Assembly (NCBI RefSeq): GCF_002005225.1
Contig: NZ_CP019724.1
Span: 5,473,501-5,537,500, forward strand
Reading direction: 5' to 3'
Length of the DNA stretch: 64,000 nt
Source of the DNA: Streptomyces pactum
GTDB lineage: Bacteria; Actinomycetota; Actinomycetes; Streptomycetales; Streptomycetaceae
Both the position numbers and the translations under genes were made by a program. Positions 35,997-45,609 of the stretch are shown here, one piece after another; position 1 is the stretch's first letter, and every line of letters starts with the position of its first letter. The notes below the pieces were generated by a model. The model saw nothing but the letters and a program-made list of their open reading frames with translations, did not search any database and was not told where the DNA came from.

Positions 35997-36012
35997 CTGA
36001 GCAAGCGCTTAG
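35997..36012. promoter_or_regulatory. Palindrome upstream of acyl-CoA dehydrogenase gene
   Basis: CTGAGCAAGCGCTTAG forms CTRAGC-N4-GCTYAG, matching the AAGCGCTTGCTT-type operators of TetR regulators of fatty-acid genes. It lies 24 bases upstream of the GTG start. A second, unlinked regulator is expected. Confidence 0.6.
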
Positions 36013-36035
36013 ATACGTACCCTGGAGGTGGCGCG

Positions 36036-37193
36036 GTGCGCCGTACGGTGTTCAACGAGGACCACGAGGCGTTCCGGGAGACCATCCGCGCCTTCATCGA
36101 GGCCGAGGTCGTCCCCGTCTACGACGAGTGGTTCGCCGCGGGCCAGGCGCCGCGCGAGTTCTACCACAAGCTCGGCGAGCTGGGCATCTTCGGCATCAAC
36201 GTGCCCGAGGAGTTCGGCGGCGCGGGCATGGACAGCCACAAGTTCGAGGCCGTCCTGTACGAGGAGACCGCCCGCGCGGGCGTCCAGTTCGGCGGCTCCG
36301 GCGTGCACGTGCTGCTCGCCCTGCCGTACATCAACATGCTGGCCACCGACGAGCAGAAGAAGCGCTTCCTGCCGAAGTTCGTCACCGGCGAGGAGATGTG
36401 GGCGATCGCGATGACGGAGCCGGGCACCGGTTCCGACCTCGCCGGCATGAAGTCCACCGCCAAGCTCTCCGAGGACGGCACCCACTACGTCCTCAACGGC
36501 GCCAAGACCTTCATCACCGGCGGCGTGCACGCCGACAAGGTGATCGTCTGTGCCCGCACCGCCGCGCCCACGGCCGAGGACCGCCGCCACGGCATCTCCC
36601 TGTTCGCCGTGGACACCAAGTCCGAGGGCTACTCGGTGGGCCGCAAGCTGGACAAGCTGGGCCTGCGCACCTCCGACACCGCCGAGCTGGCCTTCGTCGA
36701 CGTCAAGGTGCCCGTCGAGGACCTGCTCGGCGAGGAGAACAAGGGCTTCCACTACCTCGGCCACAACCTGGCCTCCGAGCGCTGGGGCATCGCCTTCGGC
36801 GCCTACGCCCAGGCCAAGGCCGCCGTCCGGTTCGCCAAGCAGTACGTGCAGGACCGCACCGTCTTCGGCAAGCCGGTCGCCCACTTCCAGAACACCAAGT
36901 TCGAGCTGGCCGCCTGCCAGGCCGAGGTGGACGCCGCCGAGGCCGTCGCCGACCGCGCGACCGAGGCCCTGGACGCCGGCGAGCTCACCCCCGCCGAGGC
37001 CGCCAGCGCCAAGCTGTTCTGCACCGAGGTCGCCCACCGCGTCATCGACCGCTGCCTCCAGCTCCACGGCGGCTACGGCTACATGAACGAGTACCCGATC
37101 GCCCGCCTGTACGCGGACAACCGCGTCAACCGCATCTACGGCGGCACCAGCGAGGTCATGAAGATGATCATCGCGAAGAACATGGGCCTGTAG
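36036..37193 (+). CDS. Acyl-CoA dehydrogenase
   Basis: 385 aa. Full three-domain acyl-CoA dehydrogenase: AMTEPGTGSDLAGMKST and TFITGGVHAD in the middle domain, a C-terminal QLHGGYGYMNEYPIARLYADNR and YGGTSEVMKMIIAKNMGL ending. Long-chain or general specificity cannot be read from sequence. Start GTG 36036 with ribosome site TGGAGG. Its own operator-like palindrome lies just upstream, so it is not part of the divergent leucine operon. The acyl-CoA thioesterase starts 20 bases later, suggesting joint use in fatty acyl-CoA turnover. Confidence 0.93.
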   Translation: MRRTVFNEDHEAFRETIRAFIEAEVVPVYDEWFAAGQAPREFYHKLGELGIFGINVPEEFGGAGMDSHKFEAVLYEETARAGVQFGGSGVHVLLALPYINMLATDEQKKRFLPKFVTGEEMWAIAMTEPGTGSDLAGMKSTAKLSEDGTHYVLNGAKTFITGGVHADKVIVCARTAAPTAEDRRHGISLFAVDTKSEGYSVGRKLDKLGLRTSDTAELAFVDVKVPVEDLLGEENKGFHYLGHNLASERWGIAFGAYAQAKAAVRFAKQYVQDRTVFGKPVAHFQNTKFELAACQAEVDAAEAVADRATEALDAGELTPAEAASAKLFCTEVAHRVIDRCLQLHGGYGYMNEYPIARLYADNRVNRIYGGTSEVMKMIIAKNMGL

Positions 37194-37212
37194 ACCACAG
37201 AGTCCCCAGGAC

Positions 37213-38085
37213 ATGAGCGACGCACTCCAGTCCCTCCTCGACCTGCTCGACCTCGAGCGGATCGAGGAGGACATCTACCGCGGCCACTCCCGCTCCGCCG
37301 TCGTCCCCCGGGTCTTCGGCGGGCAGGTGGCCGCCCAGGCCCTGGTCGCCGCCGGGCGCACGGTCCCCGAGGACCGGCACGCGCACTCCCTGCACGCGTA
37401 CTTCCTGCGCCCCGGCGACCCCGGCGCCCCCATCGTCTACAACGTCGACCGGCTGCGCGACGGCCGCTCCTTCACCACGCGCCGCGTGGTCGCCGTCCAG
37501 CACGGCAAGCCGGTCTTCACCCTGTCGGCGTCCTTCCAGACGTACGAGGAGGGCCTCGACCACCAGGCCGCGATGCCGGCCGCACCGGACCCGGCGACCC
37601 TCCCCACCGGCGAGGAACGGCTGCGCGGCTACCCGCACCTGCCCGCCGACACCGTCGAACGCTTCCTCCAGGCCCGCGCCGCCGTCGACCTGCGCTACGT
37701 CGACGACCCGCCCTTCGGTGACTTCGGCGCACCCCGCGAGGCGCACTCCCAGGTGTGGTTCCGCACCAACGGCAAGCTCGCGGACGACCCCCTCCTGCAC
37801 GTCGTCCTCGCCACCTACGTCTCCGACATGACCCTGCTCGACTCGGTCCTGCTCGCGCACGGCCGCGGCGGCTGGGCCGTCGGGGACGTCGTCGGGGCCT
37901 CGCTGGACCACGCGATGTGGTTCCACCGGCCCTTCCGCGCCGACGAGTGGCTGCTGTACGACCAGCAGTCGCCGTCCGCGTCCGGCGGCCGGGGCCTCGG
38001 CCAGGCCCGGATCTTCACCGAGGACGGACGGCTGGCCATCTCGGTCATCCAGGAAGGCGTGGTGCGCGTCCCTCGGGAACACTGA
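37213..38085 (+). CDS. Acyl-CoA thioesterase II (TesB family)
   Basis: 290 aa. Two tandem hot-dog folds: the first has FGGQVAAQALVAAGRTV and LHAYFLRPGDPGAPIVYNVDRLRDGRSFTTR-type signatures (shown in parts), the second contains ATYVSDMTLLDSVLL and SLDHAMWFHRPFRADEWLLYD, with the conserved Asp/Thr/Gln sites of the family. It hydrolyses medium- and long-chain acyl-CoA to free acid. It follows the acyl-CoA dehydrogenase gene by 19 bases and is followed by the cation efflux gene after five bases, so the three are probably co-transcribed. Confidence 0.93.
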   Translation: MSDALQSLLDLLDLERIEEDIYRGHSRSAVVPRVFGGQVAAQALVAAGRTVPEDRHAHSLHAYFLRPGDPGAPIVYNVDRLRDGRSFTTRRVVAVQHGKPVFTLSASFQTYEEGLDHQAAMPAAPDPATLPTGEERLRGYPHLPADTVERFLQARAAVDLRYVDDPPFGDFGAPREAHSQVWFRTNGKLADDPLLHVVLATYVSDMTLLDSVLLAHGRGGWAVGDVVGASLDHAMWFHRPFRADEWLLYDQQSPSASGGRGLGQARIFTEDGRLAISVIQEGVVRVPREH

Positions 38086-38090
38086 GGGGC

Positions 38091-39074
38091 ATGGCGGAAC
38101 CCGCACGGGAAGCACACGGCACGACGGGCGGCGGCGACAGCACCTTCACGGTGATCGTCGCCGCCCTCGCCAATCTGGGCATCGCCATCGCCAAGGCGGT
38201 GGCCGGCGTGATCAGCGGATCCAGCGCGATGCTGTCGGAGGCCGCGCACTCGGTCGCCGACACCGTCACCGAGGTCCTGCTGCTGACCTCACTCAGACGC
38301 AGCACCCGCCCCGCCGACGAGGACCACCCCCTCGGCCACGGCCCCGAACGCTACATCTGGGCCCTGCTCGCCGCCGTCGCCACCTTCGTCGGCGGCGCGG
38401 TCTTCGCCCTCTACGACGGCGTCCACGCCCTCACCCACGGCGAGGAACCCGGCGACCCGCTGGTGGCGTACCTCGTCCTGGCCGTCGCCTTCCTCCTGGA
38501 GGGCTACTCCCTGCGCACCGGCCTGAAACAGGCGCGCGGCGAGGCCCGCCACTACAAGGTGCCCTTCGGCCGCTACCTGCGCCGCACCCCCGACACCGCC
38601 GTGAAGGCCGTGGTCATGGAGGACTCGGCCGCCCTCGCCGGCCTGCTGCTGGCCGCGGGCGGGCTGCTCGGCGGGCAGCTCACCGGCTCCGGCGCCTGGG
38701 ACGGCGCGGCCTCCCTGTGCATCGGCGCCCTGCTGCTGTACGTCGCCTGGGTGCTGGGCCGCTCCAACGCCGAGTTCCTCATCGGCCGCCCGCTGCCGCG
38801 CACCGTGCGAGACCGCATCCGGGCGGAACTGGTGGCCGTCGAGCACATCGAGGCCGTACTGGAGCTGACCACCCTCGTGCAGGGTCCGCGGGAGGCGCTG
38901 GTCGCCGCCAAGGTCGACTTCCGGGACGTGGCGACGGCGGCGCAGGTCGAGTGGGCGTGCGAGCGGGCCGAGCAGCGGCTGCGGGAGGAGTTCCCGATGG
39001 TGCGCCGGGTCTACCTGGACCCGACGCCCGGGTTCGCGCAGCGCCGCTCGGAGGGACTGAACCCGTGGCCGTGA
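38091..39074 (+). CDS. Cation diffusion facilitator family transporter
   Basis: 327 aa. Predicted membrane segments in the N-terminal two-thirds, starting about residue 18 (FTVIVAALANLGIAIAKAVA), with the metal-site motif SEAAHSVADTVTE (HxxxD) in segment 2 and DSAALAGLLLAAGG in segment 5. A cytoplasmic C-terminal domain follows (about 235-320). These proteins export divalent metals such as Zn, Mn, Co or Fe; the metal is not predictable. Start ATG 38091 chosen over longer readings because they overlap the thioesterase gene out of frame. Confidence 0.92.
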   Translation: MAEPAREAHGTTGGGDSTFTVIVAALANLGIAIAKAVAGVISGSSAMLSEAAHSVADTVTEVLLLTSLRRSTRPADEDHPLGHGPERYIWALLAAVATFVGGAVFALYDGVHALTHGEEPGDPLVAYLVLAVAFLLEGYSLRTGLKQARGEARHYKVPFGRYLRRTPDTAVKAVVMEDSAALAGLLLAAGGLLGGQLTGSGAWDGAASLCIGALLLYVAWVLGRSNAEFLIGRPLPRTVRDRIRAELVAVEHIEAVLELTTLVQGPREALVAAKVDFRDVATAAQVEWACERAEQRLREEFPMVRRVYLDPTPGFAQRRSEGLNPWP

Positions 39075-39155
39075 CGGGCCGTCGGGCCGTCGGGCCGTGA
39101 CGGGCCGTCTGGGCGACGGGGTGGCGGGGTGGTGGCGGGGAGGAGCGGCGGGGCG

Positions 39156-39944
39156 CTACTTCAGCCCCGCCTCCGCCAGCAGGTACGCCGTCATCGGGTC
39201 GTAGTAGCGGGGGCTGACCACGTGGTCGTCCAGGGGCACCGCGACCTGGAGGGTGCCCTCGGACTCGGCGAGGAAGAGCGCCGGGTCGTTGCAGTCCGCG
39301 TAACCGACGGAGTCGACGCCGTGCTGACCGGCGTAACCGGCCCAGCCGTGGTCGGCGACGACCAGGTCGGGCAGCGGGCGGCCCGCGCGCTCCAGACCCG
39401 TGAGGATCGCCTTCATCGGCTCACCGGAATGGGTGTGCCACAGCGAGGCACCGTGCTCCAGCACCGCCACGTCCGCGAACTGCTGGACGTATCCCTCCTC
39501 CGTGGTCAGCCCCTCCGGGATGACGACGATCTCGCATCCGGCGGTGCGCAGCGCGTCCGCCGTGGCGCGGTGCACGTCGAGCAGGCCGCCCGGGTGGCCG
39601 GTCGCGAACAGCACCCGCTGCCCGCCGTCGGCGGCCTTGCGCAGCCGCCCGGCCATGCGCTCCAGCGCGGCCACGGTCAGCTCGGGGTCGATGGTGTCCT
39701 GGCCGTACCGGTATTCAGGGTCGTCGTTGACGCCGACCCGCTCCGCCATCACCGCGAGCACGTCCTGCTCGTCACTCCAGCGGTCGCCCAGCTCCAGGCC
39801 GAACCAGTAGTTGCGGTCGCCGTTCGCCAGCTTCCGGTAGTGGGAGAGGTTGTTCTCGCGGGGCGTGGCGACGTCGCCCGCGATGCGCGTTCTGACGAGG
39901 TGTTCGGCGAGTTCGGCGCGGCTGGGTGTCCCGGGTATCGGCAT
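39156..39944 (-). CDS. Putative phosphatase / conserved hypothetical protein
   Basis: 262 aa. The product is soluble. Homologues in Streptomyces are commonly labelled phosphatase, but I see no classical signature except scattered His/Asp clusters: LFATGHPGGLLDVH, HTHSGEPM, VVADHGWAGYAGQHG and DCNDPALF, which could form a metal site. I would not assign a substrate. Start ATG 39944 preferred; an upstream GTG-rich extension lacks support. It is convergent with the cation transporter gene and follows the PucR-type gene on the same strand. Confidence 0.7.
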   Translation of the reverse strand: MPIPGTPSRAELAEHLVRTRIAGDVATPRENNLSHYRKLANGDRNYWFGLELGDRWSDEQDVLAVMAERVGVNDDPEYRYGQDTIDPELTVAALERMAGRLRKAADGGQRVLFATGHPGGLLDVHRATADALRTAGCEIVVIPEGLTTEEGYVQQFADVAVLEHGASLWHTHSGEPMKAILTGLERAGRPLPDLVVADHGWAGYAGQHGVDSVGYADCNDPALFLAESEGTLQVAVPLDDHVVSPRYYDPMTAYLLAEAGLK

Positions 39945-40005
39945 GGCTCCATTGTGAGGCAGCCGCCAGTCGGCGTCTTGGCCATATCGCACGCTGGGAC
40001 GCGGG

Positions 40006-41691
40006 TCACCTTCGCAGGGCGAACCACAACTCCATCCGTACGTCCGGGTCGTCGAGGTCGGTGTCCAGCAGGGCCGCGCAGCGGGCGACGCGCTGCCGGA
40101 CGGTGTTGCGGTGCACGGACAGGGCGACGGCGGTGCGGTCCCAGCTCCCGTGCAGGGAGAGCCAGGTGCGCAGCGTCTCGGTCAGCGCCGGGACGGCCGC
40201 GACCGGCGCGAGCAGCGCACGCGCGTGCGCCTCGGCTTCGCCGTCCGGCACGAGGTCGGCCAGCGCGGGCCGCGCGCCGTGCCGGACCAGCGGCACCCGG
40301 GTGGCCCTGGCCCGGGCCAGGGCGCGGGCCGCCTGGACATCGGCGGCCGGCCACTCGGCGGGGGCGACGGGGGCGCTGACACCGAGCGTCCACCCGGCCT
40401 GCGGCGCCGGCCCCACCCGGCCGCCCGGGCCCGTTCCGGCCCCGCTTCCCGGGTCTGCCCCGCCCCCGGTTCCGGCCCCCGGCTCCGCCCGGGCGTCGGG
40501 AGCCGCCCCGCCCCCGGAGTCCGCGCCCGCGGTGGGCGTCTCGGGGGCGGGCCGGTGGGGTCCGGTGGGTGAGGGCGTCGGTGCGCCACCCGGTTCCCGG
40601 CCGTCGGGTGGTGGCTCGGGAGCGGCCGGGACGAGTACCCGTACGACGTCCCCGGCCGGGTCGACCAGCGGGGAGCCGAGGGCCGCGCCCAGGGCCGAGG
40701 CGGAGACCGGGTCGGGTGTCCCGGTGTCCGGGCGGGCGTGGACGACGTGCCACCGGGCGCCACCCTCGCCGTCCGCTCCGCCCAGCAGGGGCGCGACCTC
40801 CTCGGGGCGGGCGCCCAGCAGCAGCCGTACGAGCGCGGAGGAGCGGGCCGCGCCCGTGCCGCTCTGGTGCTCGCCGGTGAGGAGGGAGAGCAGCACGGCG
40901 GCGACCGACGCGATGGTGTGGTCCCCGGCTTCCCGGTGCGGGGCGGCGACCCCGAGGACGAAACCCTGCCCCGTGCCGAGTGCGTACGCGGCGAGACGGC
41001 GGCCGGCGACCGTGTCCGTGGCGGTGGTGGAGGCGTGGCCGGTGACGAACCGGGCCAGCTCCGCCAGCGCCCGCCGCACCTCGCCCCCGGGCTCCCGCCC
41101 CGCCGCCGCGATCTCCGCGCCCTCCGGCCCGTACAGCACCGCCCGCCCGTCGAGCCGGGCGGCCAGCCGGCGCAGAACCGACGGCACCGGATCCGGACGG
41201 GAGGCCGCGGCGGCCAGGCCCCGCTGGGCCTCGGAGACCCGGCGCAGCTCGGCCAGCCGGGCCTGCGCCATCAACTGCCACACCGCGCGGGCCACGCCCG
41301 AGAACGTCGTCCCGGGCGGCACCTCCACCAGCGGCAGCCCGTACGCCTCGCAGGCCGCGACCAGCGCCCCCGGCACGGTGTCGTGCACCGGCGCCACCCC
41401 GAAACCGAGCGCGGCGCCGCCGGCCGCCACGATCCGGGAGACGTAGTCGTCGAAGTACGGCCCCGGGTCCGCCGTCCCCGCGGGGATGTGCACGCCCGCC
41501 GTCAGCAGCAGCTCTCCGCCCAGCAGGTACGGAAAGGGATCGGACATCTCCGAGGTGTGCGCCCAGCGGATCGTCACCCCCGCGGCCGGCGGCCCGGCGA
41601 TCTGGCGCAGGGCCAGGCCGTCGCGGGAGAGCAGAGCCGCGAGGGACACCGGGGGAGTGGGAGGCGTGGGAGGGGCGGTCGGCTCCCGCAT
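40006..41691 (-). CDS. PucR-family transcription regulator
   Basis: 561 aa. The N-terminal PucR ligand domain (about 15-135; TSEMSDPFPYLLGGELLLT) and C-terminal HTH (about 500-561; LHGSWDRTAVALSVHRNTVRQRVARC) are typical. Between the GGDEF-like middle region and HTH lies a Gly/Pro-rich insert of about 70 residues, probably a flexible linker. Start ATG 41691; a second in-frame ATG at 41709 has no ribosome site. It is divergent from the agmatinase/guanidinobutyrase gene; PucR regulators often control purine or arginine-derived nitrogen use, so this one probably senses a product of that operon. Confidence 0.9.
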   Translation of the reverse strand: MREPTAPPTPPTPPVSLAALLSRDGLALRQIAGPPAAGVTIRWAHTSEMSDPFPYLLGGELLLTAGVHIPAGTADPGPYFDDYVSRIVAAGGAALGFGVAPVHDTVPGALVAACEAYGLPLVEVPPGTTFSGVARAVWQLMAQARLAELRRVSEAQRGLAAAASRPDPVPSVLRRLAARLDGRAVLYGPEGAEIAAAGREPGGEVRRALAELARFVTGHASTTATDTVAGRRLAAYALGTGQGFVLGVAAPHREAGDHTIASVAAVLLSLLTGEHQSGTGAARSSALVRLLLGARPEEVAPLLGGADGEGGARWHVVHARPDTGTPDPVSASALGAALGSPLVDPAGDVVRVLVPAAPEPPPDGREPGGAPTPSPTGPHRPAPETPTAGADSGGGAAPDARAEPGAGTGGGADPGSGAGTGPGGRVGPAPQAGWTLGVSAPVAPAEWPAADVQAARALARARATRVPLVRHGARPALADLVPDGEAEAHARALLAPVAAVPALTETLRTWLSLHGSWDRTAVALSVHRNTVRQRVARCAALLDTDLDDPDVRMELWFALRR

Positions 41692-41831
41692 GATGGATGT
41701 TCCCTCCATCTGAGCGATCGCGAATGGATGAAACGTACACTTCGCAGCCGCTTTTCGGCCACCTAGTGTCAACCCGGACCGGAATCCGGACCGGCGGCCG
41801 CGGGTACGGGCGGATGTCCCGCGAGGCGCCA

Positions 41832-41901
41832 CCGGACAGTCCCATCGCCCCGAAACCCCTGTCCGAACCGGCGGTACCGGCTCACCAGTAGAGTCGGACA
41901 G
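41832..41901. promoter_or_regulatory. Three CGGACAG half-sites in divergent promoter
   Basis: CGGACAG at 41833-41839, its inverse CTGTCCG at 41859-41865 and a third copy at 41895-41901, all between the PucR gene and the guanidinobutyrase-type gene. Likely operator half-sites, binding not shown. Confidence 0.5.
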
Positions 41902-41943
41902 CAGTAGTACATACGCGACGAAGCGTAAGAAGGAAGGCAGTAC

Positions 41944-42915
41944 ATGAGCAGCAACGAGACGCCCCGCGGTCCCGTCGACTCCTCCCGCGTGCCGAGGTAC
42001 GCGGGCCCCGCGACCTTCGCCCGGCTGCCCCGCCTGGACGAGGTCGGCTCGGCCGACGTCGCCGTGGTGGGCGTGCCGTTCGACTCGGGCGTCTCCTACC
42101 GGCCGGGTGCCCGCTTCGGCGGCAACGCCATCCGCGAGGCCTCCCGCCTGCTGCGCCCCTACAACCCGGCCCAGGACGCCTCCCCCTTCGCCCTCGCCCA
42201 GGTCGCGGACGGCGGCGACATCGCCGTGAACCCCTTCAACATCAACGAGGCCGTCGAGACCGTCGAGGCCGCCGCCGACGACCTCCTGGGCACGGGCGCC
42301 CGCCTGATGACCCTGGGCGGCGACCACACCATCGCCCTGCCCCTGCTGCGCTCGGTCGCCAAGAAGCACGGCCCGGTCGCCCTGCTCCACTTCGACGCCC
42401 ACCTGGACACCTGGGACACCTACTTCGGCGCCGAGTACACGCACGGCACCCCGTTCCGGCGCGCGGTGGAGGAGGGCGTCCTCGACACGTCGGCGCTGTC
42501 CCACGTGGGCACCCGCGGCCCGCTGTACGGCAAGCAGGACCTCACCGACGACGAGAAGATGGGCTTCGGCATCGTCACCTCTGCGGACGTCTACCGCCGC
42601 GGCGCCGACGAGGTCGCCGACCAGCTCCGCCAGCGCATCGGCGACCGTCCCCTCTACATCTCCATCGACATCGACTGCCTGGACCCCGCCCACGCCCCCG
42701 GCACCGGCACCCCCGAGGCGGGCGGCATGACCTCCCGCGAGCTGCTGGAGATCCTGCGCGGCCTGGCATCCTGCAACCTGGTGTCGGCCGACGTCGTCGA
42801 GGTGGCCCCCGCGTACGACCACGCGGAGATCACCTCGGTCGCGGCGTCCCACACCGCGTACGAACTGACCACGATCATGTCCCGCCGGATCGCCCAGGAG
42901 AAGGCAGCGCAGTGA
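41944..42915 (+). CDS. Agmatinase/guanidinobutyrase family ureohydrolase
   Basis: 323 aa. Binuclear Mn enzyme of the ureohydrolase family. Metal ligands are visible in [10 protein letters not shown] (His, Asp), [11 protein letters not shown] (Asp, His, Asp) and [20 protein letters not shown] (two Asp). It removes urea from agmatine or 4-guanidinobutyrate; the specificity loop does not settle which, but 4-guanidinobutyrase is common in Streptomyces arginine breakdown. Start ATG 41944 with ribosome site AAGGAAGG. GTGA overlap with the TPP enzyme gene; divergent PucR gene. Confidence 0.92.
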   Translation: MSSNETPRGPVDSSRVPRYAGPATFARLPRLDEVGSADVAVVGVPFDSGVSYRPGARFGGNAIREASRLLRPYNPAQDASPFALAQVADGGDIAVNPFNINEAVETVEAAADDLLGTGARLMTLGGDHTIALPLLRSVAKKHGPVALLHFDAHLDTWDTYFGAEYTHGTPFRRAVEEGVLDTSALSHVGTRGPLYGKQDLTDDEKMGFGIVTSADVYRRGADEVADQLRQRIGDRPLYISIDIDCLDPAHAPGTGTPEAGGMTSRELLEILRGLASCNLVSADVVEVAPAYDHAEITSVAASHTAYELTTIMSRRIAQEKAAQ

Positions 42916-44597
42916 CCCACGACCACGACCTGGTACTCCGTCCGACCGCCGCCCAGGCGGAGGCCGCGCTGAATCCTCCTCCCGGCCGCAACGGCGGAGA
43001 CCTGGTCGTGGAGACCCTGGCCGGGCTCGGCGCGACCACCGTCTTCGGCCTGCCCGGCCAGCACGCCCTCGGCGTGTTCGACGCGCTGCGCCGCTCGGAC
43101 CTGCGCTACATCGGCCTGCGGGTGGAGAACAACGCCGGTTTCGCGGCGGACGCGTACGGCCGGATCACGGGCGAGGCGGCCCCGCTGCTCCTGTCCACCG
43201 GCCCGGGGGCCCTCACCTCCCTGGCGGCCCTCCAGGAGGCACGGGCGGCCTCCGCCCCGGTAGTGGCGATCAGCAGCCAGGTCCCGACGGCCGGCCTGGG
43301 CGGCGGCCGCCACGGCTACCTGCACGAACTCCCGGACCAGGCGGCGTCCTTCCGGGGCGTGGTGAAGTCCGTCCACACGGTCCGCACCCCGTCCCAGATC
43401 CCGTCCGCCATCGCGGAGGCGTGGACGTCGGCGCTGACCGCCCCGCACGGACCGGTGTGGGTGGAGATCCCCCAGGACGTCCTCCTGTCCGAGACGTCGA
43501 TCCCGGTGGTGACGGGCGGCGACGCCCTCCCCGGGGAACTGCCCCCGCGCCCCGAGCTGACGGCGGTGGCGGCCGACCTGCTCTCGCGCGCGGAACGCCC
43601 CGCGATCATCGCGGGCGGCGGAGTCGTACGGGCGGACGCGTCGAAGAAGCTGCGGCAACTGGCGGAGCGGCTCCAGGCCCCCGTCGTCACGACCTTCGGC
43701 GGCAAGGGGGCGTTCCCGTGGACGCACTCCCTCTCCCTCCAGTCCTGGCTGGAGGACCGTCACACGACGGACTTCCTGGAGGACGCCGACGTACTGCTGG
43801 TCGTCGGCTCGGGCCTCGGCGAACTCTCCTCGAACTACCACACGTTCAAGCCGCGCGGCCGGGTGATCCAGATCGAGGCCGACCTCGGCAAACTGGAATC
43901 CAACCACCCGGCGCTCGGTATCCACGCCGACGCCCGCCTCGCCCTCCAGGCCCTGCTGGAGACGGTGGACGAGCGCGCCGATCCGGCCGCCCCGGAGCGT
44001 GTACGAGCGGTGCTGGACAAGGTCCGCGAGCGCATCGCGTCCCAGGAACTCACCCTGGAGCAGGACGTACTGGCGGCCGTCCGCAAGGCCCTCCCGGCCG
44101 GCTCCCCGTCCTTCTGGGACATGACCATCCTGGCCTACTGGGCATGGTCGGCCTTCGACGCCAAGGCCCCGGGCACCATGCACTCCGCCCAGGGCGCGGG
44201 CGGCCTCGGCTACGGCTTCCCGGCGGCACTGGGAGCCGCGGTGGCCGATCCGACCCACCCGGTCCTGGCGGTGTCCGGCGACGGCGGCGCCCTGTACTCC
44301 GTCGCCGAACTGGCCACCGCCCGCCAGTACGACCTGAACGTCACCTGGCTGATCGTCGACGACGGCGGCTACGGCATCCTGCGCGAGTACATGACGGACG
44401 CCTTCGGGCAGCCGACGGCGACGGAGCTGACCCGCCCCGACTACGTGGCACTGGCGGAGTCCTTCGGTGTCCCCGGGGTGCGTACGTCCCCCGGGGCCCT
44501 GGAGACGGACCTGGCGAAGGCGCTGGCCTCACCAGGCCCGTCGGTGGTCGTCCTGCCCGCCGTACTGCGGATGTTCGCGCCGACGCACCTGGGCTGA
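42912..44597 (+). CDS. Thiamine pyrophosphate enzyme (acetolactate synthase-like)
   Basis: 561 aa. All three domains of the family: N-terminal Pyr domain with the catalytic Glu in [12 protein letters not shown], central domain, and C-terminal PP domain with [14 protein letters not shown]. The usual Asn-Asn after the GDG motif is Asp-Asp here (LIVDDGGYG). It may decarboxylate a 2-oxo acid derived from arginine, an inference from coupling to the ureohydrolase. Start GTG 42912 overlaps its stop. Convergent with the endonuclease gene, eight bases apart. Confidence 0.9.
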   Translation: MTHDHDLVLRPTAAQAEAALNPPPGRNGGDLVVETLAGLGATTVFGLPGQHALGVFDALRRSDLRYIGLRVENNAGFAADAYGRITGEAAPLLLSTGPGALTSLAALQEARAASAPVVAISSQVPTAGLGGGRHGYLHELPDQAASFRGVVKSVHTVRTPSQIPSAIAEAWTSALTAPHGPVWVEIPQDVLLSETSIPVVTGGDALPGELPPRPELTAVAADLLSRAERPAIIAGGGVVRADASKKLRQLAERLQAPVVTTFGGKGAFPWTHSLSLQSWLEDRHTTDFLEDADVLLVVGSGLGELSSNYHTFKPRGRVIQIEADLGKLESNHPALGIHADARLALQALLETVDERADPAAPERVRAVLDKVRERIASQELTLEQDVLAAVRKALPAGSPSFWDMTILAYWAWSAFDAKAPGTMHSAQGAGGLGYGFPAALGAAVADPTHPVLAVSGDGGALYSVAELATARQYDLNVTWLIVDDGGYGILREYMTDAFGQPTATELTRPDYVALAESFGVPGVRTSPGALETDLAKALASPGPSVVVLPAVLRMFAPTHLG

Positions 44598-44605
44598 CGG
44601 GGCGT

Positions 44606-45451
44606 CTACCAGATCGCCTCGACCCACTCCGGGTGGTCGACGAACGGGTTGCGGTTGTGCTGGTAGGAGTCGTAGATGACCTGGTTGCGGCGCTCCTCGA
44701 AGGCGTCCGGCGGGTCCTCCTCGTTCCACGCCTTCAGTACGGAGAGCTTGCCGATGTACGGGCTGCTGCCGTTGTCGACGCTGCCGTTGACCTCCAGGTC
44801 GGCCCAGCCGTCGCCGCCCTCGTAGCGGACCGCCATGTAGAAGATCATGCGGGCCACGTCGCCCTTGACGGCGTCCCGGGGCTCGAAGGAGTCGGAGTCG
44901 GTGAGGCTGCCGCCGCTGTCGGTGAAGCCGCTGCCGCCGTTGTCGAAGTCCTTGTTGCCCCGGACGCCGTTGACGCGGACGTCCGAGGGGCGCAGGTGGT
45001 GGATGTCCGTGCCGGGGCCGGTGGAGGTGCCGAAGCCGCCGTGGGACTTGGCCCACACGTGCTCACGGTTCCAGTCGCCGGTGTCCCCGCCGTTGAGGGA
45101 CTTGCTGCGGGAGATGCCCGAGTACAGCAGGATCACGTTGCCGCTGTCGGCCGGGTCCTGGTCGGTGGCCTTCAACGCGTTCCAGACCGCCGAGTACGAG
45201 AGCTTCGTCTGGTCGCTGATGATCGTGTGCAGCGAGGACTTGAGGCTCGTGCCCGTCTTGCCGATCGCGTCCTCGTAGTACGTCGAGTCGTAGTCCGAGG
45301 CGGTGGTGGTCGCTGTCGTTGTCGTCGTCGACGGCGTGGCGGTCGTCGCCGTGGCCGAGGACGCCGTCAGGGAGGGGACGGTGAGGCCGGCGAGGACGGC
45401 GGCCGTGGCGAGGGCCACCGCTTTCCGGCGCCGTGTGCGTATCGCGAGCAT
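44606..45451 (-). CDS. Secreted endonuclease I-family nuclease
   Basis: 281 aa. A signal peptide (about 1-33) and Thr-rich segment precede an EndA/endonuclease I domain. Key residues: NREHVWAKSHGG with the catalytic His, DIHHLRPSDVRVN and the Asn/Asp-rich GNKDFDNGG, plus a conserved QHNRNPFVDHPEWVEAIW end. It should cleave DNA outside the cell, useful for nutrient recovery. Start ATG 45451. Intergenic to the GT39-like gene holds a perfect 16-bp stem hairpin. Confidence 0.9.
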   Translation of the reverse strand: MLAIRTRRRKAVALATAAVLAGLTVPSLTASSATATTATPSTTTTTATTTASDYDSTYYEDAIGKTGTSLKSSLHTIISDQTKLSYSAVWNALKATDQDPADSGNVILLYSGISRSKSLNGGDTGDWNREHVWAKSHGGFGTSTGPGTDIHHLRPSDVRVNGVRGNKDFDNGGSGFTDSGGSLTDSDSFEPRDAVKGDVARMIFYMAVRYEGGDGWADLEVNGSVDNGSSPYIGKLSVLKAWNEEDPPDAFEERRNQVIYDSYQHNRNPFVDHPEWVEAIW

Positions 45452-45547
45452 GTGGGGTGTCCGATCTACGCGTGTTGAGTGGAACGGTGGATCGAGCGTG
45501 ACATGGACATGTGGGAGTTGGGGTGTACGCAGGGTGTCGATTGCGTG

Positions 45548-45584
45548 ACGGCGGCCCCTGACCGTGGTGGTCAGGGGCCGCCGT
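45548..45584 (-). terminator. Perfect 16-bp stem terminator
   Basis: Stem ACGGCGGCCCCTGACC / GGTCAGGGGCCGCCGT (45548-45563 with 45569-45584), 5-base loop. It lies just beyond the stop of the GT39-like gene, and is the longest perfect hairpin I found in the window. Confidence 0.9.
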
Positions 45585-45609
45585 GTCGCCGTGCCGGTTG
45601 CGCCGGGAG

